Origin: Wohlfahrtiimonas larvae
GTDB taxonomy: Bacteria; Pseudomonadota; Gammaproteobacteria; Cardiobacteriales; Wohlfahrtiimonadaceae
DNA length: 64,000 bases
Assembly: GCF_039543665.1 (NCBI RefSeq)
Contig: NZ_BAABKE010000001.1
Span: 389,328-453,327, forward strand
Direction of reading: 5' to 3'
Part shown: piece by piece, positions 44,917-53,538 of the stretch
How the letters are laid out: the number at the start of each line of letters is the position of its first letter
How positions within the stretch are numbered: position 1 is the stretch's first letter
Program-made: the position numbers and the translations under genes
Notes under the pieces: generated by a model
Told to the model about the DNA's origin: nothing
The model's database searches: none
Seen by the model: the letters and a program-made list of their open reading frames with translations, nothing else

Positions 44917-46062
44917 ATGAATAAGTTAAAAATTTCAGCTGTATTGGTCGCAACTTTAGCTGTTACAGGTTGTTCTGGTTTTTTTGTTGGTAAATCTAAT
45001 GCGCCAACACCCACACCTATTTCAGAAACGACAGATAAAAATTTAGTAAGAACTTCTTGGTCAGCTTCGGGATTAGGTAGCTCAGATGGTACAGGTTTGA
45101 GATTTAATGTTGCTAACAATGTTAATACCTTATTTGTTGCAAATGCTAATGGTGCAGTATCGTCTGTGGATGCAACTTCTGGTAAAAAAGGTTGGTCTGT
45201 TAAAGTTGATGAATTATATTCTGGCGTAGCAACTAATGGTAATTTAGTTTTTGTTGGGACAAAAACAGGTGAGTTGATCGCTCTATCTTCTGCAAATGGC
45301 TCAAAAGTTTGGAGCGCAAAACTGTATGGCGCACCTATAACGACACCAGTCATCTCTGGCTCTAGAGTGGTTATTCGTACAATCAGTGGTGCAGTTGAAA
45401 CTTTTGATGCTCAAACAGGCGAAAAATCATGGGCTTATATGGTGCAAGTGCCAGAAGTGAGTTTACGCGGTGGCGCTGCTCCAGTTGTTGTGGGGCAAAA
45501 TTTGTTAGTACCAACTGATTTGGGATTAGTTGGTTATTTAAATGCCGAAACTGGTGCTGTTATTTGGGGACAAAAAGTGAGTAGTCCTCGTGGTGGAACA
45601 GAAATGGCTCGTTTAGCAGATATTGATGCTGAACCAGTGGTTGATAATAATGTCGCTTATATCCCTGTAGCGCGTACAGGTGTTGCGGCAGTATCTTTAC
45701 AGAATGCACGTAAGCTTTGGGAAACTAAATCTGGCGTTTATTCTGGTTTAACAGTGGATGCATCTCGACTATATGTTGCTTATGAAAATGGCAATATTGG
45801 TGCATTATCAAAACGTGATGGGAAAGCAGAATGGGAGAGCGGTGCTTTATTTGCTCGCCATTTAACGCGTCCTGTATTGATTAATGAACGCATTGTCGTG
45901 GGTGATAATGAAGGATATGTTCATGTTCTAGACAAGAGCAGTGGACAATTGCTTGGTTCAACCAAAGTAGGTAAGTCTGGCTTTATGCCCGATATCCTAG
46001 CTTTAGCTGGCAGTGCGGTTTTCCAAGATTACTCTGGAAATATTTATCGTATTAGTATCTAA
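44917..46062 (+). CDS. bamB: Outer-membrane assembly lipoprotein BamB
   Basis: BamB is the beta-propeller lipoprotein of the BAM complex that inserts outer-membrane proteins. The 381-residue precursor has lipobox VTGC (Cys19). Eight PQQ-like blades are seen as repeats such as DATSGKKGWSVKVDE, LNAETGAVIWGQKV and DKSSGQLLGSTKVG. der begins 4 nt after its stop. Length and context are typical. Confidence 0.95.
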   Translation: MNKLKISAVLVATLAVTGCSGFFVGKSNAPTPTPISETTDKNLVRTSWSASGLGSSDGTGLRFNVANNVNTLFVANANGAVSSVDATSGKKGWSVKVDELYSGVATNGNLVFVGTKTGELIALSSANGSKVWSAKLYGAPITTPVISGSRVVIRTISGAVETFDAQTGEKSWAYMVQVPEVSLRGGAAPVVVGQNLLVPTDLGLVGYLNAETGAVIWGQKVSSPRGGTEMARLADIDAEPVVDNNVAYIPVARTGVAAVSLQNARKLWETKSGVYSGLTVDASRLYVAYENGNIGALSKRDGKAEWESGALFARHLTRPVLINERIVVGDNEGYVHVLDKSSGQLLGSTKVGKSGFMPDILALAGSAVFQDYSGNIYRISI

Positions 46063-46066
46063 ATTT

Positions 46067-47536
46067 ATGAAAGATTTACCAATTATCGCTTTGGTAGGGC
46101 GCCCAAATGTTGGGAAATCTACCTTATATAATGCATTAACTCGTACTCGTGATGCTTTGGTTGCAGATCAGCCAGGGCTAACGCGTGATCGCCGTTATGG
46201 TATGGGTAAAGTTGGTGCAGAACAAACGCCATATATTATTTTGGATACCGGTGGTTTATCTGGCGATGATAGCAATCACATGGATAATTTGATTGCTAGT
46301 CAGGTTTGGAAGGCAGTGGAAGATGCAGATTTAATTTATTTCATCGTAGATGGTCGTAATGATGTCACAGGTTACGATGAAGAAATTGCAGAGATGGTGC
46401 GTCGTACAAATAAACCTGTGATTGTGGTTGTGAATAAAGCAGAAGGCAAAGAGGAAGATATGGCGATTGCGCCATTCTATGCGCTTGGCATGGGCGACCC
46501 TATTGCAGTTTCTGCAGCACATAATCGTGGGATTTTAGACTTGGTGCATTCGACATTTGCTCGTTTTCCTGAATTAGAATTCGAAGAAGAGTTTGAAGAT
46601 TATGATGAAAAATCTGAAGACGAAGAAGATGATGTCGTTTTGGATGATGGTCCAATTCGTTTAGCGGTATTGGGTCGCCCAAATGCGGGTAAATCTACCT
46701 TAATCAATCGTATTATTGGTGAAGAGCGTGTATTAGCAAGTGATGTAGCGGGCACAACACGTGATGCAGTAGAAATTCCATTTTCTAAAGAAGATCGTGA
46801 TTTCATCTTAATTGATACGGCAGGTATTCGTCGCCGTAGTCGAGTGGATGATAAGATTGAAAAGTTCAGCGTCATTAAAAGTATTGAAGCGATGCAAAAG
46901 TCTAATGTTGTCGTATTCGTCTTTGATGCACATGAAGGTTTATCAGATCAAGATGCAGGTTTATTGGGCAATGTATTGGATTCAGGACGTGCTTTAGTCT
47001 TGGCTGTCAATAAATGGGATCATTTGCCTGATCATGAAAGAGAGTGGATTAAAACAGAGTTCACGCGTAAGTTTGCTTTCATTGACTTCACACAACCAAT
47101 TTTCATTTCTGCCTTACATGGTACGAATGTGGATAAGGTTTTGAAAATGGCAATCCAAGCTTATGATAACGCAATGCGTAAATTTACAACTAATGAATTG
47201 TCCAATATTTTAGAAGCGGCTGTTCATAGGCATCATCCACCAGTATCACAAGGTTTAGCACCTAAGCTACGTTATGCACATCAAGGTGGTAAAAATCCTC
47301 CTCGTATCGTAGTTCATGGTTCTCGTGTGAGCCATGTGAAGCCTGATTATATTCGTTATTTGATGAATACTTATCGTGAGCAATTGAAATTGGTTGGTAC
47401 ACCTGTGCGTTTGGATTTCCGTTCTGGAGATAATCCATATGCTGTTGAAAAGCCACAAACAAAAGTACAAGCTGATAAGCAAATTCTAGCCAATGCTAAA
47501 GGTAAGCATTTAAAGAAAAAACGTAAAAGCCGTTAA
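46067..47536 (+). CDS. der: Ribosome-assembly GTPase Der
   Basis: Double-Era-like GTPase needed for 50S maturation. The ATG at 46067 gives 489 residues (MKDLPIIALVGRPNVG); a frame extension to 46013 lies within bamB. It has two GTPase domains, each with a GRPNxGKST loop (about 11-19 and 206-214), DTGG and DTAGIRRR switch motifs, NKAE and NKWD. An acidic linker (FEEEFEDYDEKSEDEEDD) separates them, and a KH-like domain with a basic tail (LKKKRKSR) ends the protein. Confidence 0.98.
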   Translation: MKDLPIIALVGRPNVGKSTLYNALTRTRDALVADQPGLTRDRRYGMGKVGAEQTPYIILDTGGLSGDDSNHMDNLIASQVWKAVEDADLIYFIVDGRNDVTGYDEEIAEMVRRTNKPVIVVVNKAEGKEEDMAIAPFYALGMGDPIAVSAAHNRGILDLVHSTFARFPELEFEEEFEDYDEKSEDEEDDVVLDDGPIRLAVLGRPNAGKSTLINRIIGEERVLASDVAGTTRDAVEIPFSKEDRDFILIDTAGIRRRSRVDDKIEKFSVIKSIEAMQKSNVVVFVFDAHEGLSDQDAGLLGNVLDSGRALVLAVNKWDHLPDHEREWIKTEFTRKFAFIDFTQPIFISALHGTNVDKVLKMAIQAYDNAMRKFTTNELSNILEAAVHRHHPPVSQGLAPKLRYAHQGGKNPPRIVVHGSRVSHVKPDYIRYLMNTYREQLKLVGTPVRLDFRSGDNPYAVEKPQTKVQADKQILANAKGKHLKKKRKSR

Positions 47537-47570
47537 TTGTAGTAAAATATAGGTTCAAATACTTTGTTTG

Positions 47571-47596
47571 ATATCACTCCAGCTTAGGAGTGATAT
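47571..47596. repeat. Perfect inverted repeat upstream of glmS
   Basis: ATATCACTCC (47571-47580) and GGAGTGATAT (47587-47596) are perfect 10-bp arms with a 6-nt spacer, 35 nt after the der stop and 53 nt before the glmS start. No T-run follows on either strand, so a classical terminator is unlikely. It could be an operator or a leader hairpin. Confidence 0.6.
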
Positions 47597-47649
47597 TGAT
47601 ATTGGTAGTCATCTCAAAGTAATTTAATTATAAGCAAGAAGGAATATAG

Positions 47650-49440
47650 ATGTGTGGAATAGTTGGTGCAATTGCAGAGCGTAATGTTAGTCCTATTTTA
47701 TTATCAGGATTGAAACGCTTAGAATATAGAGGATATGATTCGGCAGGTATTGCGGTCATTAACGAGCATCAATTATTTCGAGAAAGAAGCCAAGGAAAAG
47801 TAGCAGCTTTAGAAGCTAAAGTGATTGCTTCTGATTTAAAGGGTTCACTTGGCATTGCTCATACACGGTGGGCAACTCATGGTGTACCACATGAACGCAA
47901 TGCACATCCACATATGAGTGGTACGATTGCTGTGGTCCATAATGGTATCATCGAGAATTATCAGGAGCTTAAATCGAAGTTATCAGTTGGTTACTCGTTT
48001 GAGTCAGAAACAGATACAGAAGTTATTGCTCATTTGATTCATTCTATGCGTAATGACTCAGAGACTCTGTTTGCAACCGTACAAAAAGCAATAACATATT
48101 TGGAAGGTGCTTTTAGTATTGCGGTGATTGACTCTAATTTACCCGGTGAATTAGTGGCTGCTCGTAAAGGAACGCCATTGGTTATTGGTATGGGGTTGGG
48201 AGAGAACTTTATTGCATCTGATCCCTTTGCATTATTGCCTGTTACAAATCAATTCATTTATTTAGAAGATTTTGATTGTATTCGTTTAACTTGTACATCA
48301 ATTGAAATTTTGGATAAATCAGGTCATATTATTGAGCGCCCAACTAAAAATCTTTATGCTACAGATGATGCAGCTGATAAAGGTTTGTATAAACATTACA
48401 TGCAAAAAGAAATTTTTGAACAACCCAAGGCATTGAGTGAAACATTGCAAGGGCGTTTAAAAGTTAATTTGGCGACTTTAATGGGCTGTGATACTCATCT
48501 TTCAAGTAAGATTGAGGCTGTGCAAATTAATGCTTGTGGTACAAGCTATCATGCGGGATTGGTTGCTAAATACTGGTTTGAATCCATTGGTATTGCTTGT
48601 CATGTTGAAGTAGCAAGTGAATATCGCTACCGTGAAAGTGTGACTCCCCAAAATACATTATTTATTTCTATTTCTCAATCAGGTGAAACATTAGATACAA
48701 TTGAAGCTTTAAAATTGGCAAAACAAAAGCCATTTTTAGGTTATTTAGCTATTACAAATAGCCCTGATAGTGCGATTACTCGTGAATCTAATTGGACAAT
48801 TCTAACTCATGCAGGTCGTGAAATTGGCGTTGCTTCAACAAAAGCATTCACAACACAATTAACTGTCTTATTAGCATTAGTAGATGCTTTGTCTCAACAC
48901 AGCAATGCAGCAATTAGTGAAGCATTGACATCATTGCCATTTTATTCTGAGGCAATGCTTGCGATGGATGAAACGATTCAAAAAATGAGTAAAGAATTTT
49001 CGGAATCTACAAGTGCTTTATTTGTGGCTCGTGGTATTTTATATCCAATTGCAATGGAAGGTGCTCTGAAGTTAAAAGAAATCTCTTATATTCATGCTGA
49101 GAGTTATCCAGCAGGTGAGTTGAAACATGGTCCATTGGCATTGGTAGATAAGAATATGCCAGTGATTGCTGTCGTCACTGAAAACGCATTAACTGATAAG
49201 ATGATAGCAAACTTAGAAGAGATTAATGCACGTGATGGCTGTTTATATATATTTAAAGAACGTAGAGTGCAGCAGAAAATTGGCTTTGGTCATGAAATTG
49301 AATTACCTGATATGCCTGAGATAACTTCCCCTATTTTAGTATCAATAGCATTACAACTGTTCTCATATCATGTTGCATGTGAGAAAGGTACTGATGTTGA
49401 TCAGCCAAGAAATCTCGCAAAATCGGTTACGGTCGAATGA
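47650..49440 (+). CDS. glmS: Glutamine-fructose-6-phosphate aminotransferase
   Basis: Makes glucosamine-6-phosphate for peptidoglycan and LPS. The 596-residue protein has the N-terminal glutaminase domain with Cys2 as nucleophile (MCGIVGAIAER), RWATHG, then two SIS domains (CGTSYHAG, SQSGETLDT) and the C-terminal LAKSVTVE. The length is slightly shorter than E. coli (609). AAGAAGGAA precedes the ATG. glmU is not adjacent. A perfect inverted repeat lies in the leader. Confidence 0.97.
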   Translation: MCGIVGAIAERNVSPILLSGLKRLEYRGYDSAGIAVINEHQLFRERSQGKVAALEAKVIASDLKGSLGIAHTRWATHGVPHERNAHPHMSGTIAVVHNGIIENYQELKSKLSVGYSFESETDTEVIAHLIHSMRNDSETLFATVQKAITYLEGAFSIAVIDSNLPGELVAARKGTPLVIGMGLGENFIASDPFALLPVTNQFIYLEDFDCIRLTCTSIEILDKSGHIIERPTKNLYATDDAADKGLYKHYMQKEIFEQPKALSETLQGRLKVNLATLMGCDTHLSSKIEAVQINACGTSYHAGLVAKYWFESIGIACHVEVASEYRYRESVTPQNTLFISISQSGETLDTIEALKLAKQKPFLGYLAITNSPDSAITRESNWTILTHAGREIGVASTKAFTTQLTVLLALVDALSQHSNAAISEALTSLPFYSEAMLAMDETIQKMSKEFSESTSALFVARGILYPIAMEGALKLKEISYIHAESYPAGELKHGPLALVDKNMPVIAVVTENALTDKMIANLEEINARDGCLYIFKERRVQQKIGFGHEIELPDMPEITSPILVSIALQLFSYHVACEKGTDVDQPRNLAKSVTVE

Positions 49441-49514
49441 TTTAAGTTGTTGATTTTAAATAATTTTATTGCTATTAATGAAAGGCAATTAGCTGTTCAC
49501 TATAATCAAATATA

Positions 49515-49546
49515 ATTAAAAAAAGCCAGTTCGTGATGAGCTGGCT
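49515..49546 (-). terminator. Terminator of the lapA-murA operon (bidirectional)
   Basis: AGCCAGTTC (49524-49532) pairs with GAGCTGGCT (49538-49546), 9 bp including one G-U, around a 5-nt loop. On the minus strand it is followed by TTTTTTTAATT, giving a strong terminator after murA. On the plus strand after glmS the tail (TCATTTATT) is weaker. Confidence 0.85.
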
Positions 49547-49576
49547 TCATTTATTATTGGCCAACCAGATTTTTAC

Positions 49577-50851
49577 TTAAATGCGTTTAATTTTGGCGCC
49601 CAAAGAAGTTAATTTCTTTTCAATGCCATCGTAACCACGATCTAAATGAAAAATTTGATCCATTATGGTTGTGCCTTCAGCAACTAGGCCTGCTAAAATT
49701 AAGGCCGCGGATGCACGGAGATCTGTTGCTGATACTTCTGCACCTGATAGTTTCTCAATACCTGTAATGATCGCCATATGATCTTCGATGCGAATATTCG
49801 CTCCCATTCTGCTGAGTTCATTCGCATGCATGAAACGGTTTTCAAAAATTGTTTCAATGATGGTGGATTTACCTTCAGCAACAGTTGCCAAGGCCATAAA
49901 TTGGGCTTGCATATCTGTTGCAAATTTGGGGTAAGGTTGTGTTTTGATATCAATCGCTTTAAGTTTTGTAGCTTTAGGGTAAACACGAACAAAATCATCG
50001 CCTACTTCAACGCCACAGCCCGTTTCTAATAAAGCTTCAATGGTTGCTTCTTGGTGAATAGGATTGCATTGATTTACAGTCACATCGCCATAAGTCATTG
50101 CACCAGCTACGAGGTATGTACCTACTTCAATGCGATCAGGCATGATTGTATGTTCGCCACCTGATAATTTATCAACACCATCAATCACTAAACGAGCTGT
50201 ACCAATACCTTGGATTTTAGCACCTAGCTTTACTAGCATTTCACATAAATCAACCACTTCTGGCTCTTGTGCTGTGTTTTCTAATATCGTTTGGCCTTCA
50301 GATAATACCGCAGCCATAATAATATTTTCAGCACCCGTAACAGTGATCATATCAAAGGTAAAATGATTGCCTTTCAAGCGCGTTTTATCAGTCGTTGATG
50401 CGTATACATAACCATTTTTTAATTCGATGTTTGCACTTAAAGCTTCTAAACCTTTTAGATGCTGATCAACAGGGCGACTGCCAATAGCGCATCCACCAGG
50501 TAATGAAACCTCAGCTTCCCCAAACTTACTTACTAATGGGCCCAATACTAAAATAGATGCACGCATTAATTTTACTAAATCATGGCTTGCTCTAATTTTA
50601 TTGATACTTGTTGGGTCAATGACAACAGTATTTTCATTGATTTCAACTTTTGCCCCTAAATCTTTTAAAAGATCTGTCAAGACGATCACATCTTGTAATT
50701 TGGGTACATTATGTAATGTAACTGGTTCTGATGCTAAAATTGTTGCAGCTAAAATAGGTAAAACAGCATTTTTAGCGCCACTTGCAACAACAGATCCTTT
50801 TAATGGGCCATTACCTTCAATGACAAGTTTAGGAACATTGTTAGAGTGCAT
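49577..50851 (-). CDS. murA: UDP-N-acetylglucosamine 1-carboxyvinyltransferase MurA
   Basis: First committed step of peptidoglycan synthesis. The 424-residue inside-out barrel has SGAKNAVLPIL (Lys27), the catalytic Cys121 in LPGGCAIGSRPVDQH, and the conserved PYPKFATDMQAQFMAL segment. Cys121 rather than Asp predicts fosfomycin sensitivity at the target level. Its start overlaps the ibaG end by 11 nt. A terminator follows. Confidence 0.97.
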   Translation of the reverse strand: MHSNNVPKLVIEGNGPLKGSVVASGAKNAVLPILAATILASEPVTLHNVPKLQDVIVLTDLLKDLGAKVEINENTVVIDPTSINKIRASHDLVKLMRASILVLGPLVSKFGEAEVSLPGGCAIGSRPVDQHLKGLEALSANIELKNGYVYASTTDKTRLKGNHFTFDMITVTGAENIIMAAVLSEGQTILENTAQEPEVVDLCEMLVKLGAKIQGIGTARLVIDGVDKLSGGEHTIMPDRIEVGTYLVAGAMTYGDVTVNQCNPIHQEATIEALLETGCGVEVGDDFVRVYPKATKLKAIDIKTQPYPKFATDMQAQFMALATVAEGKSTIIETIFENRFMHANELSRMGANIRIEDHMAIITGIEKLSGAEVSATDLRASAALILAGLVAEGTTIMDQIFHLDRGYDGIEKKLTSLGAKIKRI

Positions 50852-51092
50852 GTACTCGCTCCCAATCTGCCGGTGTATAAGTGCGGACTGCTAATGCATG
50901 GATTTCATCCGTTTGCATTGCATCACCCAATGTTGCATATACTAATTTGTGTTGTTTTAATTTGCTGATGCCTGTGAATGCTTCACTCACAACAATTGCA
51001 TCAAAATGACGACCATCATCGCCTGTTACAAGTATGTATTCACACTGTAAGCCGGCTTCAATTCTTTTAGTAACTTCTTCTTTAGTCATCAT
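50841..51092 (-). CDS. ibaG: BolA-family protein IbaG
   Basis: The 83-residue BolA-like protein probably binds a [2Fe-2S] cluster together with monothiol glutaredoxin. It has the family core: DGRHFDAIVVSEAFTGISKLKQHKLVYATLGD, with the ligand His in KQHKLVY. A second Met (residue 2) could be the start. ibaG next to murA is the usual arrangement in gammaproteobacteria, where it is linked to acid tolerance. It overlaps murA by 11 nt. Confidence 0.92.
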   Translation of the reverse strand: MMTKEEVTKRIEAGLQCEYILVTGDDGRHFDAIVVSEAFTGISKLKQHKLVYATLGDAMQTDEIHALAVRTYTPADWERVHAL

Positions 51093-51110
51093 AATTACTA
51101 TCTCCTAAAA

Positions 51111-51806
51111 TTATATAGCAAGGGTAGAAATAATATATTGCAGCGCTTCGCGTGGATCTGCTGCACGAGTAATGGGGCGGCCAATCACTAAATAATTTGC
51201 ACCTTCTTTGACTGCATTTGCTGGTTTCATGATGCGTACTTGATCATCTGCAATGCTGTTATCTAAACGAATACCTGGGCAAACTGTTATGAGATTTGGC
51301 TGAATTTCTTTAATCATTTTTGCTTCATTAGCAGAAGAAACAACGCCATCTAGGCCACAATCAGCAACTAAATTTGCTAATCGTGTCACTATTTCATCTT
51401 TGTTGCCAATTAAACCAATTTCATGAGCCATTTCATCGCTCATACTTGTGAGTAATGTTACAGCAATCAATAAAGGTGGTTTGCTGTAGCCTGCTAAAAT
51501 TTCTTTAGCATCGCACATCATTTTACGACCGCCTAATGCATGTAAATCAACCATCCAAACGCCTAGTTCCGCAGCCATTTTGATGGCACTAGCAACAGTA
51601 TTGGGAATATCGTGGAATTTAAGATCTAAAAAGACTTCAAACCCTTTATTTTGCATTTGTTCAACAATATTAGGGCCTGCTAATGTAAACAGCTCTTTGC
51701 CAACTTTTAAGCGACAAAGTTGTGGATCTAAAGCATCCATTAAATTAAGTGCGGCACGCTCATCAGCAACATCAACAGCAACGATGATGGGAGAAGTTGT
51801 TTGCAT
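51111..51806 (-). CDS. pyrF: Orotidine 5'-phosphate decarboxylase
   Basis: Last step of UMP synthesis. The 231-residue TIM-barrel has the catalytic K-D pattern in FLDLKFHDIPNTV, VDLHALGG, CPGIRL and YLVIGRPITRA. It follows lapB, the conserved lapA-lapB-pyrF order of gammaproteobacteria. ibaG follows 18 nt later. Confidence 0.98.
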   Translation of the reverse strand: MQTTSPIIVAVDVADERAALNLMDALDPQLCRLKVGKELFTLAGPNIVEQMQNKGFEVFLDLKFHDIPNTVASAIKMAAELGVWMVDLHALGGRKMMCDAKEILAGYSKPPLLIAVTLLTSMSDEMAHEIGLIGNKDEIVTRLANLVADCGLDGVVSSANEAKMIKEIQPNLITVCPGIRLDNSIADDQVRIMKPANAVKEGANYLVIGRPITRAADPREALQYIISTLAI

Positions 51807-51820
51807 AAATTCCTCTTAAA

Positions 51821-52975
51821 CTATTTTTGTAACGCTATAATATCAGAAACAGGTGCAGCTGTATTCCAAGATTGGCAGCTAGGACAGTGCCACTGTAATG
51901 TTTTGGAGATAAAACCACATTTTTCACATCTAAATTGAGCATAGTAATCAATTACATGATGAAAAGTTTGATGATAGAGCTCAAAAATTTCCTGATGCCG
52001 ATGTTTTTCTAGAGATTGTAATTGGTTTAATAAAGTAATGCCTTGTAGGTTTTTGGTTTGTTTTAAGGCTTGATATAGGTATGTAATAGCGCTTTGTATG
52101 GAGTCATTCATAACAAGCAAGTGTGTTTTCCAAATTTTTAAGTAAAAGTAAGAGGGATATTTTTGGATTTGTTCATCTAACCATTGTGGAAATAATTGGT
52201 TGTCCTCATGCATCATTGCTTGATATGCAATAGGGATAATAATAGGAATGAGTGAAGCTTGTTGTTGAGATAATAAGTTTAATTGATCAATAATCTCCTG
52301 ATATTGTTGATGATGCAGAGAAATATAAGATTTAATTAAACTGATGCGAGCTAAATTAGGTGAAGTATTGAGGGCTTGCTGTGTCCAGAAAGTTGCCTGT
52401 TTGAAATCATTATCATTAATTGCTTGCTCAGCTAATTCACAATATAAATGTGCCATTTCTGTTGCGTACAGTGCTTTGTGATTTTCAATGCGCTCATACA
52501 TACCGACAGCTTGTAACCAATCATTTTGTTGTTTATAAAGTGCAGATAATTTAAGTGCTGCAAAATCATGGTGAGGAGTTGGTAATAGTTCGCGTAGTGT
52601 ATTTTCTGACCGATCAAAAATACCTGCCACACTGTAATCTTCTGCTAAAGAAATTAGCACTTGGTGACGATTGGGATCATTAATAGATAATGTGCCTAAA
52701 AGATATTCATGCATTTCAATGGCTTTATCGACCTCTCCTCGTCTGCGATAAGCATCCCCTAAGGTTAATGTAAAGCTAATCCCTTCATCCTCAACGTTTA
52801 AAGGGATTGTATTATCTTCAGGAATGGATATTTTTCCTGCATTATTATCTTTATTTAGGTAATAGCGTAGATTTAAATATTGGTGAAGTTTGCGTTTTCT
52901 AGAGCTATCAACTTTAGCAGCATACCAACCAATAATTAAACCTAACGGCAGTAATATCCATATATATTCAAACAT
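51821..52975 (-). CDS. lapB: LPS-assembly regulator LapB
   Basis: LapB (YciM) adapts LpxC to FtsH proteolysis and so sets LPS synthesis. The 384-residue protein has an N-terminal TM (about 4-21), cytoplasmic TPR units (from about 68, SFTLTLGDAYRRRGEVDKAIE) and a C-terminal rubredoxin-like zinc knot with CEKCG and CPSCQ. All family parts are present. lapA lies 3 nt upstream. Confidence 0.96.
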   Translation of the reverse strand: MFEYIWILLPLGLIIGWYAAKVDSSRKRKLHQYLNLRYYLNKDNNAGKISIPEDNTIPLNVEDEGISFTLTLGDAYRRRGEVDKAIEMHEYLLGTLSINDPNRHQVLISLAEDYSVAGIFDRSENTLRELLPTPHHDFAALKLSALYKQQNDWLQAVGMYERIENHKALYATEMAHLYCELAEQAINDNDFKQATFWTQQALNTSPNLARISLIKSYISLHHQQYQEIIDQLNLLSQQQASLIPIIIPIAYQAMMHEDNQLFPQWLDEQIQKYPSYFYLKIWKTHLLVMNDSIQSAITYLYQALKQTKNLQGITLLNQLQSLEKHRHQEIFELYHQTFHHVIDYYAQFRCEKCGFISKTLQWHCPSCQSWNTAAPVSDIIALQK

Positions 52976-52978
52976 GAA

Positions 52979-53275
52979 TTATAGTGCGTTATCTTCTTGT
53001 AATTTTTTCAAAGATTTCTGTGCCGCTCTCAGCTCTCGTTTTTGTCGCCAAGATTGTCCAAAGTTACCAATGCTTAAAAGTAACGTCACGATGATTCCAC
53101 AAAATGCACCCGCCAAGAAAATAATACTGATAAAGGCAGGCATGACTAACTGGATTTCATCAAATAAGAAGTCAAAATGAACCGTTGCCTCTCTGTTTAA
53201 ATAGAGGATAAAGAATACAAAGGTTAGAAATAATAAAAATAACGCAAAGTTTATCCATTTAATAATCTTTTTCAT
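52979..53275 (-). CDS. lapA: LapA-family inner-membrane protein
   Basis: The start at 53275 (MKKIIKWINF) gives 98 residues; a longer frame to 53323 lacks support. It has two TM segments (about 9-28 and 43-67) and a basic C-terminal coiled coil (WRQKRELRAAQKSLKKLQED), the YciS/LapA design. It heads lapA-lapB-pyrF-ibaG-murA. Confidence 0.92.
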   Translation of the reverse strand: MKKIIKWINFALFLLFLTFVFFILYLNREATVHFDFLFDEIQLVMPAFISIIFLAGAFCGIIVTLLLSIGNFGQSWRQKRELRAAQKSLKKLQEDNAL

Positions 53276-53359
53276 TACAATCCTTGTGTGGCATGAAAAG
53301 GGATGATAGGTGATTATACCCAATTATAAATATTTTGTTGTAGTAACAAATTAAAAAAA

Positions 53360-53388
53360 ATGACTTCTATGCTATTATTCAGTATAGT
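53360..53388 (+). promoter_or_regulatory. Putative promoter of the degenerate helicase gene
   Basis: ATGACT (53360-53365, 4 of 6 to TTGACA) and TATAGT (53383-53388) are separated by 17 bp in the divergent gap after lapA. It would give a leader of about 145 nt. Confidence 0.4.
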
Positions 53389-53478
53389 GGTTATATATTA
53401 ACCAATAATATCAGAGATGGCTTGATGGATGATCAGCCCATAAGTTCTCTGTATCGGGTATAAGTTTTGATTTTATTG

Positions 53479-53506
53479 CATTCAGGGCTATGAGTCTGTC
53501 TGAATG
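53479..53506 (+). promoter_or_regulatory. Hairpin in the long leader of the degenerate helicase gene
   Basis: CATTCAG (53479-53485) and CTGAATG (53500-53506) form a perfect 7-bp stem with a 14-nt loop, 32 nt upstream of the start codon. It lacks a T-run. Confidence 0.4.
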
Positions 53507-53538
53507 TCCTCTTGGGAATTGTTAGATAAAAGTTTACG

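Noticed and set aside
44865..45353. 162-codon minus-strand frame over yfgM/bamB
   Set aside because: Antisense to bamB, which has a clear lipobox and full family match.
47537..47649. glmS ribozyme or T-box-like riboswitch upstream of glmS
   Set aside because: The gap is only 113 nt and shows one simple hairpin; the pseudoknotted ribozyme core is not present.
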